From: Chaetoceros tenuissimus
Taxonomy: Eukaryota; Bacillariophyta; Thalassiosirophyceae; Chaetocerotales; Chaetocerotaceae
NCBI GenBank assembly: GCA_021927905.1
Contig: BLLK01000047.1
Location: 3,596,001 to 3,660,000 of the forward strand
Length of the DNA stretch: 64,000 nucleotides
Reading direction: 5' to 3'
A program made the position numbers and the translations under genes. Positions 33,054-42,095 of this stretch are shown piece by piece. The stretch's first letter is position 1; every line of letters begins with the position of its first letter. Under the pieces are notes generated by a model that saw only the letters and a program-made list of their open reading frames with translations, was not told where the DNA came from and searched no databases.

Positions 33054-34034
33054 ATGCCTAACCAGAGATTCCCAAAGATTGAAATTTTATCCATTGAACA
33101 ACATGAAATTAAATTTATACTCAGTGAAACCGACACCTCTGTCGCAAATTCACTCCGACGAATCATGATTGCAGAAGTACCCACACTCGCAATTGATCTT
33201 GTAGAATTTGCAGAAAATACAACCGTACTCAACGATGAATACATTGCACATCGTCTTGGACTCATACCGATACGATACACGTCACCAGATACCCTCCGAG
33301 CATCGGATTGTAATGGGGCTTTCTTGCCACATAGAGAATGTGTTTGCTTCGAACGATGCCCAAGGTGCTCTGTAGAATTCGAACTTGATGTCAACTTTGA
33401 TCAAACGGTCAAGGAACGTTCGGTACCGGAACATGAACGGACTTTACCGTTCACAGTCACTTCGGCTGATTTAGTCTCCAATCATAATTCGGTGGAACCG
33501 GCTCACTTTCTTCATGCGGATGAAGAGGGGAATTCTCATGATCAGGGAATTTCTATAGTGAAAATTGGGCCTGGGCAGCATTTGAAACTCAAGGCTATTG
33601 CAAGAATGGGGATTAGTAAGGAGCATGCAAAGTGGTGTCCGGTGGCGGTTGCAACTTATAGATTCTATCCCATCATTACCATCAATGAGGAGGCGTGTGC
33701 GAGACTTACATTAGAGCAAAAGCAGGAACTAGTTGATGTTTGTCCGGATAGAATTTTGGAGTTGGATGAAGTTTCGGGGAAATTGACAGTCAGTGAATAT
33801 GCGTGGGAGATTGCGACATACACTGAAGATTTGAAAGTCGCACAGGATGCAATGAAGGAGAAACCAGAAGATGATGACTTTGTCACTGTTGAGCATTCTA
33901 CAGATAGATTCATCTTTTCTGTAGAGGGAACTGGGGCTATGGACGTTGAAGAAGTTTTGATGAGTAGTATGAGAGTTTTGAAGGAACGCTTACAGTATCT
34001 TTCACAGCAATTGGAGCAAATTAGGGAAATCTAA
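33054..34034 (+). CDS. RPB3: RNA polymerase II subunit RPB3
   Basis: Assembly subunit of Pol II that pairs with RPB11, homologous to bacterial alpha. Single exon, 326 residues. It begins KIEILSIEQHEIKFILSETD and continues SVANSLRRIMIAEVPTLAID, the alpha-type dimerisation helix, then LNDEYIAHRLGLIPI. A zinc loop has C86, C96, C98, C102 and C105 (RECVCFERCPRC). Later blocks are KLKAIARMGISKEHAKWCPV and the C-terminal dimer helix (GAMDVEEVLMSSMRVLKERL). Length is in the usual 270-330 range. The last ~120 coding bases and about 90 bases of 3' flank were duplicated to 36706-36916. Confidence 0.96.
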   Translation: MPNQRFPKIEILSIEQHEIKFILSETDTSVANSLRRIMIAEVPTLAIDLVEFAENTTVLNDEYIAHRLGLIPIRYTSPDTLRASDCNGAFLPHRECVCFERCPRCSVEFELDVNFDQTVKERSVPEHERTLPFTVTSADLVSNHNSVEPAHFLHADEEGNSHDQGISIVKIGPGQHLKLKAIARMGISKEHAKWCPVAVATYRFYPIITINEEACARLTLEQKQELVDVCPDRILELDEVSGKLTVSEYAWEIATYTEDLKVAQDAMKEKPEDDDFVTVEHSTDRFIFSVEGTGAMDVEEVLMSSMRVLKERLQYLSQQLEQIREI

Positions 34035-34169
34035 ATTTAAAGGAAAGATATTACTCAATGATTTTAGGTTGGCAGTTTTATTCTTTTCTTTTACGTAGTC
34101 TATGATTTACTACTCAATTGTGTGTGGGAATCATTGCAATTTGTTTGGTTTGATACAGGTACCTTCTCT

Positions 34170-36422
34170 TCAAAAATCATGATAGTCCAAAATAGTACCC
34201 TGTGGAACGCCTCGTTTTTGAAGATAACTCAAAATTTCTCTTTTTTGTTGATTGAAAGGGTCCTCAAACCAACTATGAAATGCCCAATAAAATAAATCCT
34301 CTGAATCCTCATCTAATGGGCAACCAGAATCAATAGCCCAATGAAATGCTTCAAGAGGATCCTTGAACTCACTATCTGAAGAGACAATGCATTTCAAAAG
34401 TGTACCCCACTCCATGCCTATACTTTTCAGGTACTTGAGAATCTCCAAGTCATGACATTTGTACCTGCCTGACCAGATGACAATCCCCAAGTCGGTTGGT
34501 CTTTCGCATTTCATTTCAGATTTGATGATATACTTTACACCATCGAGCCATTGCTGTCTCAATGCCAGCTCGAGTAAATCATTATCATATGGTAATCCAC
34601 TTTCGTGAATGTATCTTAGGAGAGAAACATCCTTCATCTCCATGACTTTCTCTGAAAAGTTGCTGGGTGTTTCGCACTTCATTTCAGATTCAATGATATA
34701 CTTCACACCATCTAACCACTGCTGTCTCAATGCCAGTGCCAGTAAGTCATTGTCATATGGCAAGCCGCTTTCGTGCATGTGTCTTAGCAAAGAAGTATCC
34801 TTCATCTCTATGACTTTCTTCGAAAAATTATTGGGTCTTTCGCACTTCATTTTAGATTCAATGATATACTTCACTCCATCTAACCACTGCTGTGTCAATG
34901 CCAGCTCTAGTAAATCATTATCATATGGCAAGCCGCTTTCATGCAAGTATTTCAAGCAAGAAATATTCTTTGTTTCTATAATTATTTGTGAAAAGCTTTT
35001 GTCCCAGGGACAATCGTTTTCGTGCAAAAATCGAAAAACTTCGACCGTAGCTTTCTCTCCATGATGGAGAAAAAATTGGAATGTATTTGGATCCCACGGA
35101 CAACCGACTCGTGTATGCAAAAATTGCAGTACTTGCAGATCACTATATTCTGCATAGACGGAAGTCTGAGGATGCCAATAGCACCCATTCTCATATGCAA
35201 ACTTCAAAATCTCAAAGTTCCTAGTAGTCTTTGTGAAGCCGTCATTCCATGGTATCCCGCTTCTGTGAAGAAATTTTACCATTTCGAAGTTACCAGTCTC
35301 TCCTGCTTGTAAATACGCGTCAGATGTCATGTTTAGGCCCTTCTCCTTGCAATACTCGGCAAACTCAACATTGCCAAAATACGCAAGATTATTGATTGCA
35401 TCTTCTTCAAACTCGATTCCTTTGGATAAGCAGTAATCCAAAAGATCCTTATCTGCCAACTCCAATAAATTTTCGTAGAACAGACTGTGCCCATCGAACC
35501 ACGCCTCGTCATAGTAACCTCTTTCTATCAGCCATTTGAGTACTTTAGCAGAACAAGTTTCATTGCAAAAGAGTCTTTGGTCGTCGCCAAAATCGGACAC
35601 TGTTGTTAGTTCTTCCAGATAATTGATGCTGTGGAGCCATTCAAGAATATCCAAATGACCATTTCTAATAGCCTCATAACTTGCTAGTTGCATGCCCATT
35701 CGAAAGTTTAGTTTTTCATAGAGATATTTCAAAACGTGCAAATGACCTTCCCTTGCGATTCGTGCAATGCCAGAGCGTCCAATCTCGTCTGATTCGCCAA
35801 TTGCAGCCCCCAGTTCAATTAATCTTAGATCTCTTTCATCAAGTGCTTCATGGAAAATATTATCACTGAAAGGAGTATCACTAATGATTGGTAGCAAGTC
35901 ATACCCTTCTTCTAACGCATACTCCAATATCTCTATATTACCATTCACTGCTCCCGCTATGAATATTTTATCTTTTTCATCTTGCGTTTTACACAAATTC
36001 TCTATACAGTACTTCGCCAAAGAAGTACAACAAGCACCATATCTGTACGACGTCAGTTTTCCATTGTTTCTGTGATATGCATGTTCCTGCGAAACAAACC
36101 TTGACATGTATGCATCATGAAACTTCATTGATACTGTTGCAGTGAACAAATAGCTATTACCGCCGACAAATTCAAAACAATTCAGCAAGATTTCATTTGG
36201 TAACTTGTAGATTGGACAATGCCGCTCATTTTGCTCAGATTTGTATTTAACAAAAGCTTCATCTAGACAACTATGCAATCTGGTTTGATCTATATATTCT
36301 AATTCTGGATATTCTTCTTTCAAAGCAAGAATCTTGTCTTGAAGCTCTTTCATTCTAGCAGTGGATGAATCTATGTGGTCGGTCTTTGCTTTCTTCCTCT
36401 CTGGTTCAGTTGTCATTTTCAT
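34170..36422 (-). CDS. F-box-like/ankyrin-type repeat protein, copy 1
   Basis: Single exon, 750 residues. Residues 1-65 form a basic start (MKMTTEPERKKAKTD) and a short helical region. Residues ~67-107 (HCPIYKLPNEILLNCFEFVG and on) look like a divergent F-box. The rest is a chain of ~25-35-residue ankyrin-like units of the kind abundant in diatoms and giant viruses (AREGHLHVLKYLYEK, NGHLDILEWLHSI, SGIPWNDGF). Near the C-terminus a 56-residue block (LLRHMHESGLPYDNDLLALA and on) is repeated three times in tandem, matching an exact 168-bp DNA period at about 34500-35000. A role as substrate receptor of an SCF ubiquitin ligase is inferred from the F-box only. First of three tandem paralogues; converges on RPB3. 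Confidence 0.85.
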   Translation of the reverse strand: MKMTTEPERKKAKTDHIDSSTARMKELQDKILALKEEYPELEYIDQTRLHSCLDEAFVKYKSEQNERHCPIYKLPNEILLNCFEFVGGNSYLFTATVSMKFHDAYMSRFVSQEHAYHRNNGKLTSYRYGACCTSLAKYCIENLCKTQDEKDKIFIAGAVNGNIEILEYALEEGYDLLPIISDTPFSDNIFHEALDERDLRLIELGAAIGESDEIGRSGIARIAREGHLHVLKYLYEKLNFRMGMQLASYEAIRNGHLDILEWLHSINYLEELTTVSDFGDDQRLFCNETCSAKVLKWLIERGYYDEAWFDGHSLFYENLLELADKDLLDYCLSKGIEFEEDAINNLAYFGNVEFAEYCKEKGLNMTSDAYLQAGETGNFEMVKFLHRSGIPWNDGFTKTTRNFEILKFAYENGCYWHPQTSVYAEYSDLQVLQFLHTRVGCPWDPNTFQFFLHHGEKATVEVFRFLHENDCPWDKSFSQIIIETKNISCLKYLHESGLPYDNDLLELALTQQWLDGVKYIIESKMKCERPNNFSKKVIEMKDTSLLRHMHESGLPYDNDLLALALRQQWLDGVKYIIESEMKCETPSNFSEKVMEMKDVSLLRYIHESGLPYDNDLLELALRQQWLDGVKYIIKSEMKCERPTDLGIVIWSGRYKCHDLEILKYLKSIGMEWGTLLKCIVSSDSEFKDPLEAFHWAIDSGCPLDEDSEDLFYWAFHSWFEDPFNQQKREILSYLQKRGVPQGTILDYHDF

Positions 36423-36705
36423 GGAGTAACAAAAGTTCTAGTACTGTTGGCAAGTATTTGCAATCGATTGAAATAGAGTTCATTTGATTTTTACTGTGTG
36501 TTCCTTTCGAGGTGGTATGGTCATTGAAGTGTCAAGACGTCATCGGTGCGAATTTAGTAGGACGTAGGACCAAGCATTGGAGGAGGTTGATTTTTATTGA
36601 CGTTATTTCTGATTGTGATTCAATGAATGACTATGAATGTCAGGAATGTAAATCAACTCTTGTAGATTGCGTCTATAACAAAGAGAAGACTCCACCGTTG
36701 AGCAC
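36423..36705. other. Promoter of F-box/ankyrin copy 1, duplicated upstream of copy 2
   Basis: The stretch at about 36421-36575 closely matches 39103-39276 upstream of copy 2 (shared GGAGTAACAAA.GTTCTAGTA and TCAAGACGTCATCGGTGCGA). This shows that the promoter was duplicated with the gene. Confidence 0.7.
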
Positions 36706-36916
36706 ATTTTCTCTGTGGAGGGAACTGGGGCTATGGACGTTGAAGAAGTTTTAAGATGAGTAGTATGAGAGTTTTGAAGGAACGTTTACAGTATGTTTCA
36801 CAGCGATTGGAGCAAATTGGGGAAATCTAAATATGAAGAAGAGATATTTCTCAATGATTTTAGGTTGGCAGTTTTATTCTTTTCTTTTACGTAGTCTATG
36901 ATTTACTACTCAATTG
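36706..36916 (+). pseudogene. Duplicated 3' end of RPB3 (non-functional fragment)
   Basis: About 211 bp closely match 33915-34122, covering the last ~40 codons of RPB3, its stop and ~90 bp of 3' flank. The copy has no upstream coding part and carries a two-base insertion after GAAGTTTT, so it cannot encode the RPB3 end in one frame. It sits downstream of F-box/ankyrin copy 2 exactly as the real RPB3 end sits downstream of copy 1, which marks the boundary of the segmental duplication. Confidence 0.9.
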
Positions 36917-36984
36917 CATTTTCCAAAGCATTGTTATTTTTAGTTTGGAGAGGATTCTAGCTCTTGAAAACATGTACCTTCTCT

Positions 36985-39102
36985 TCAAAAAGGTTGAGGA
37001 TGAAACTCGTGATACTTGTGGAAAACATTACCTTGCGCAACACCTCGTTTTTGAAGATAACTCAAAATTTCTCTTTTTTGCTTATTGAAAGGATCCGCTA
37101 ACCAACTATGAAATGCCCAATAAAATATTTTATCCTCTGACTCCTCATCAAATGGGCAACCAGACTCAATAGCCCAATGAAATACTTCAAGACAATCCTT
37201 GAACTCACTATCTGAAGAGACAATGCCTTCAAATACTGATTCACTTTTGCCCCATTCCATACCTGTACTTTTCAGGTACTTGAGAACCTCAATATCATGA
37301 CATCTGAACCAAAACTCGTCTGAGTAGATGACACTCCCTAGGTCGGCTGGTTTTTCGCACTTCATTTCAGATTCAATGATATACTTTACACCATCGAGCC
37401 ACTGTTGTCTCAATGCCGTTGCTAGTAAATATCTATCATATTGTAGTCCGCTTTCATGCAAGTATTTTAGGAGAGAAATATCCTTCATCTCTATAATTTT
37501 CTGTGAACAATTTTTTGGTATTTCGTACTTTTTAGATTCAATGATGTACTTCACACCATCGAACCACTGCTGTCTCAATGCCAGCTCTAATAAATCATTA
37601 TCATATGGTAATCCGCTTTCGTTCATATATTTCAAGAACGAAATATCCTTCACTTTTTGTACGATGCCTCGTGAAAAGCATTTATCCCAAGGACAGCCAT
37701 TCTCATACAAGAATCGAAATACTTCAATTGTAGGTAATGTTTCAACAGTATTACTCATTCCAAGAAGAAGAAATTCCTTAAATGTATCAGGGTGCCACGG
37801 ACAACCGTTTCTATGCAAATATTGCAAAATCTCTAGATCATTAGATTTTGCTGCGTGGGCGGAAGTCCAACGATGATATTCACTGCACCATGGTATCCCA
37901 CTTCTATGAAGAAATTTCACCATTTCTAAGCTACTAGACTGTATTGCATAGTAATACGCACCTGATGTCATCCTGAGACCCTTCTCTTGGCAATATTCAG
38001 CAAACTCAATATTTCCTGAACGCGCAATTCTATCGATTGCTTCTTCACACTGTCCAAACTCGACTCCCTTGGATAAGCAGTAATCCAAAAGATCCTTATC
38101 TGCAAACTCTAATACATTCCAGTAGAACGAACTGTATTCGTTATGGTTGGACTCTTTATAGTAACCTCTTTCTATCAGCCATTTGAGTACTTCAGCAGGA
38201 CAATCTTCATCGCAAAAGCATATCAGCCTCTCGAATCCATCGTCTATTGTACTTAATTCTTCCAAATAATCTATGCTGTGGAGCCATTCAAGAATATCCA
38301 AATGACCATTTCTAATAGCCTCATAACTTGCTAGTTGCATGCCCATTCGAAAGTTCACTTTTTCATAGAGATATTTCAATACATGCAAATGACCTTCCCT
38401 TGCGATTCGTGCAATGCTGCAAGGTTTACTGGAATGTTTTCTAGAAATTACTTCGTCAGGAGATCCGATTACAACCTCTAATTGAATGTATCTTAGATCT
38501 GGTTCAAAATAATTTCCCCACTTCTTAATATCCTTATAACCAAAACAATTGATGGTTGGTAACAAGTCATATCCTTCTACTAGTGCATACTCCAATATCT
38601 CAATGTTACCATTCACTGCCCCCGCTATAAATATTTGATCTTTTTCATCTTGAGTTTTACAACAAGTCTCGACACAATATTTCGCTGAAGAAGTAGAACA
38701 AGCACCATATCTATACGACGTCAGTTTTCCATTGTTTGTTTTCTGCTTGGAAACAAACTTTGAAGTAAATGCATCATGGAACTTCTTTGATACTGTTGCA
38801 GTAAACAAATAGCCATCACCGCCGACAAATTCAAAACACTTCTGCAAGATCTCGTTTGGTAACTTGTAAATTGGACAATGTCGCTCATTTTCTAGTCTGC
38901 CCTGTTCTGACTTGTACTTGACAAAAGCTTCGCCTAGGCAACTATGCAATTTGAGTTGGTCTATACAACCTAATTCTGGATATTTTTCTTTCAATGCAAG
39001 AATCTTGTCTTGAAGCTCTTTGACTCTGCTGTCATCAGCAGTTGATGAATCTTTGTGGTCGGTCTTTGCTTTCTTTCTCTCTGGTTCAGAAGTCATTTTC
39101 AT
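36985..39102 (-). CDS. F-box-like/ankyrin-type repeat protein, copy 2
   Basis: Single exon, 705 residues. Same plan as copy 1: basic start (MKMTSEPERKKAKTDHKDSS), F-box-like segment at ~75-112 (HCPIYKLPNEILQKCFEFVG), then ankyrin-like units. The 56-residue block is present twice (period 165 bp because one unit is a residue shorter). The C-terminus has an added tail (NVFHKYHEFHPQPF). A 184-bp stretch (38580-38763) is identical to copy 3 although flanking sequence differs. The duplicate RPB3 end follows its stop. No lesion is seen, so the gene looks functional. Confidence 0.85.
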   Translation of the reverse strand: MKMTSEPERKKAKTDHKDSSTADDSRVKELQDKILALKEKYPELGCIDQLKLHSCLGEAFVKYKSEQGRLENERHCPIYKLPNEILQKCFEFVGGDGYLFTATVSKKFHDAFTSKFVSKQKTNNGKLTSYRYGACSTSSAKYCVETCCKTQDEKDQIFIAGAVNGNIEILEYALVEGYDLLPTINCFGYKDIKKWGNYFEPDLRYIQLEVVIGSPDEVISRKHSSKPCSIARIAREGHLHVLKYLYEKVNFRMGMQLASYEAIRNGHLDILEWLHSIDYLEELSTIDDGFERLICFCDEDCPAEVLKWLIERGYYKESNHNEYSSFYWNVLEFADKDLLDYCLSKGVEFGQCEEAIDRIARSGNIEFAEYCQEKGLRMTSGAYYYAIQSSSLEMVKFLHRSGIPWCSEYHRWTSAHAAKSNDLEILQYLHRNGCPWHPDTFKEFLLLGMSNTVETLPTIEVFRFLYENGCPWDKCFSRGIVQKVKDISFLKYMNESGLPYDNDLLELALRQQWFDGVKYIIESKKYEIPKNCSQKIIEMKDISLLKYLHESGLQYDRYLLATALRQQWLDGVKYIIESEMKCEKPADLGSVIYSDEFWFRCHDIEVLKYLKSTGMEWGKSESVFEGIVSSDSEFKDCLEVFHWAIESGCPFDEESEDKIFYWAFHSWLADPFNKQKREILSYLQKRGVAQGNVFHKYHEFHPQPF

Positions 39103-39644
39103 GGAGTAACAAATGTTCTAGTACTGTTGGGCAGTATTTGCATTCGATTGAAATAGAGTTCATTTGATTTTTGTTGTTTTTAGCGTGGATCTGTACTGTT
39201 CCTTTCGATCTGGTGTGGTCATTGAAGTGTCAAGACGTCATCGGTGCGAAATTAGTAGGACGTAGGACCAAGCATTGTTTGAAAATGACTGAATGACTAT
39301 GAACTAATGTATAATATCTCTTTTTATTACACCTACAAAAGCTAGACCTAGGTATTGATCTACACTTGCAAACATCCAAAAGTGATGATGTTCAAATCAT
39401 CTCTTATAATTTAACTTTCAACCTAAAAAGCGTAGACCTCAACGAAGAATCATCATTTCCTCTTGGTTTTGAGTCTTAAATATACTTGTGATTCCATGAA
39501 TCTTACACATAAAAATGAATAAAATTGCGGCTCTAACAATATTATTTGCAATTGATCTTCTCGAGTGCAAAATGAATCGACCGCACCTCAATTGGTAAAA
39601 TAGTACTTCTATCTTTGAAAAATTGATGAATCGGTGGTTGATAT
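39103..39644. other. Intergenic between F-box/ankyrin copies 2 and 3
   Basis: The part next to copy 2 is its promoter, similar to that of copy 1. From about 39290 to copy 3 I see A+T-rich sequence without an RPB3 fragment or any gene. Confidence 0.5.
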
Positions 39645-41753
39645 TTAGTCATAATCAACATAAACATAATCATGATCATCGAAAGTACTACTTTGTGGAC
39701 AGCCTTGCCTTTGTAGATAAGCCAGAATCTCTCTTTTCTGTTGATTAGAAGGATCCTTGAACCATTCCCTGAATGCCATGTCGAAGAAACTTCTCTGCTT
39801 GAAGTCGTGACTTTCGTACAAAAACTTTACTATTTCCACCTGTTGATTTTCTATAGCATACTCGAAACAATACTCTGCACCAGGACAATTCTTCGAAAGA
39901 AGATATTTCATCACATCCAATCGAAAGTGAAAATGTCCAGTAAGAATATGCAATGTATCGTAACGTTCATCGAATGGATAACCAGACTCAATGGCCCACT
40001 TAAATACTTCAAACTTATCATCGAACTTGCACGAAGAAGCAATCAATATCAATGCCGACATATCATCTAAGCTTTCACGGCTACCCCATTCCATACCTGT
40101 GCTTTTCAGATACTTCAGAATCTCAAAGTTGTGGCATTCGAAGTTGCCTGGAGCAATGACAGTCCCCAAGTCAGTTGGTCTTTCACACTTCATTTCAGAT
40201 TCAATGATGTACTTCACACCATCGAACCAGCGAAAATTTAATGCCAGTGCTAGTAAATCATTTTCATATGGCAAGCCACTTTCGTGCAAGCATTGTAACA
40301 AAGAAATACTCTCCACTCTTAAGATACTCCATGAAAAGTATTTATCCCAAGGACAACCGTTTTCGTGCAAGAATCGAAATACTTTAGCAGTAGGTTTCTC
40401 GCCAAGAATAAATTTCTTAAATGTATCAGGGTGCCAAGGACAACCATGAGTATGCAAATATTGCAAAATTTTAAGATCGCAACATTCTGCTGCACAGGAG
40501 GATGTCTTTGGATGCCAAGGGCAATTATTCTCACGAGCAAACTTCAATATGTCAAATTCTTTCTCTTGGACTGCGTCAGCCGTGAGTGAATCATTCCATG
40601 GTATCCCACTTCTATGAAGGAATTTCACCATCTCTAAGCTACCAGACTTTATTGCATTGAAATACGCGCTCGGTGTCATCTTGAGACCCTTCTCTTGGCA
40701 ATACTCAGCAAACTCAACATCTTCTTCTGCATCCGCTATACTATTGATTGCATATTCTTCAAACTCAACTTCCTCGGATAAGCAGTAATCCAGGAATTCC
40801 CTGTCCCTCAATTTCAATATATTATACTGGTCGCTTTCAGCAGGATTGTAACCTCTTTCTATGAGCCATTTAAATATATAAACATGTCCGTATGAAGAAG
40901 CTTCAGCACAAAAGTCACCATCATGTTTTTCTTGGAAACAATCGATACCATCGAGCCATTCAATAATATCCAAACGACCAATTCCAATAGCCCCATAACT
41001 TGCTAGTTGCACGCCCATTCGAAAGTTCACTTTTTCATAGAGATGTTTCAAAACATGCAAATGACCTTCCTTTGCAATCCGTGCAATCCCTGATTTTTCA
41101 TATTTATTCTCCCAGCCCTCTAAAGAAGAATGAGCAATGATTGGTAATAAGTCATGGCCTTCTTCTAGTGCATACTCCAATATCTCAATGTTACCATTCA
41201 CTGCCCCCGCTATAAATATTTGATCTTTTTCATCTTGAGTTTTACAACAAGTCTCGACACAATATTTCGCTGAAGAAGTAGAACAAGCACCATATCTATA
41301 CGACGTCAGTTTTCCATTGTTTGTTTTCTGCTTGGAAACAAACTTTGATGTAAATACACCACTGTTTTTGCGCACAACAAACCATGGTTCGTCTTTTATC
41401 GAATCAAACTGTGCCTTGTATGCCTCATGAAACTTCTTTGATACCAATGCAGTGAACAAATAACTCTTATCACCGACAAATTCAAAACACTTCTGCAAGA
41501 TCTCGTTTGGTAACTTGTACAGTGGACAATGTCGATCATTTTCGAGTTTGCTCTGCTCTGATTTGTACTTGACAAATGCTTCATCTAGACAACTATGCAA
41601 TCTACTTTGATTTATATATTCTAATTCTGGATATTCTTCTTTCAAAGCAAGAATATTGTCTTGTAGCTCTTTGACTCTATCTTGGACAACAGTTAATGAG
41701 TCTTTGTGATCGGTCCTTGCTTTCTTTCTCTCTGGTTCAGATGTCATTTTCAT
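39645..41753 (-). CDS. F-box-like/ankyrin-type repeat protein, copy 3
   Basis: Single exon, 702 residues. It begins MKMTSEPERKKARTDHKDSL, has the F-box-like segment at about 73-112 (HCPLYKLPNEILQKCFEFVG), then a segment not found in the other copies (FDSIKDEPWFVVRKNSG) followed by the stretch identical to copy 2. The ankyrin-like repeats have diverged most here. Only one 56-residue block remains (LLQCLHESGLPYENDLLALA). The C-terminus is longer, with YPFDERYDTLHILTGHFHF and further ankyrin-like units. It is the oldest or least constrained of the three by sequence. Divergent from the WS/DGAT gene. Confidence 0.85.
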   Translation of the reverse strand: MKMTSEPERKKARTDHKDSLTVVQDRVKELQDNILALKEEYPELEYINQSRLHSCLDEAFVKYKSEQSKLENDRHCPLYKLPNEILQKCFEFVGDKSYLFTALVSKKFHEAYKAQFDSIKDEPWFVVRKNSGVFTSKFVSKQKTNNGKLTSYRYGACSTSSAKYCVETCCKTQDEKDQIFIAGAVNGNIEILEYALEEGHDLLPIIAHSSLEGWENKYEKSGIARIAKEGHLHVLKHLYEKVNFRMGVQLASYGAIGIGRLDIIEWLDGIDCFQEKHDGDFCAEASSYGHVYIFKWLIERGYNPAESDQYNILKLRDREFLDYCLSEEVEFEEYAINSIADAEEDVEFAEYCQEKGLKMTPSAYFNAIKSGSLEMVKFLHRSGIPWNDSLTADAVQEKEFDILKFARENNCPWHPKTSSCAAECCDLKILQYLHTHGCPWHPDTFKKFILGEKPTAKVFRFLHENGCPWDKYFSWSILRVESISLLQCLHESGLPYENDLLALALNFRWFDGVKYIIESEMKCERPTDLGTVIAPGNFECHNFEILKYLKSTGMEWGSRESLDDMSALILIASSCKFDDKFEVFKWAIESGYPFDERYDTLHILTGHFHFRLDVMKYLLSKNCPGAEYCFEYAIENQQVEIVKFLYESHDFKQRSFFDMAFREWFKDPSNQQKREILAYLQRQGCPQSSTFDDHDYVYVDYD

Positions 41754-42095
41754 TCAACAGGGCTTTCTTATCAAAGATGGCTATGCTAAGACCACGATAA
41801 GCACGTAAATGCAATTCATACATATTTAAGGTATGCATCGATTGATCCATTACCATCACACTCAAATCTGATTGAACAAAAGAGTTCGCAATGTGTTTTC
41901 CTCTGTCGTCTGACCTCTGTACGAAAGTTCACAAAGTATCTTTTGGATCTCGTTGCTTGTTGCTCTTTTTTGCTCTGTTTTGTGATGAACCTTTTCATAT
42001 TATACATTGATCCTGAGTCTCTTTTGTTGCTCTGGCTCATTTGCTTCGCCCTTTAGTCAACGCAGACACTTATATCCAAGAAGTAGTGAGAGATC
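41754..42095. other. Divergent promoter region, F-box copy 3 / WS-DGAT
   Basis: About 340 bp; a minus-strand open frame at 41816-42040 has no motif and is not called. Confidence 0.45.

Noticed and set aside
34170-41753. Ankyrin-type genes considered as viral (giant-virus-like) insertions
   Set aside because: No virus hallmark genes nearby; they are tandem with host RPB3 and such families are abundant in diatom nuclei.
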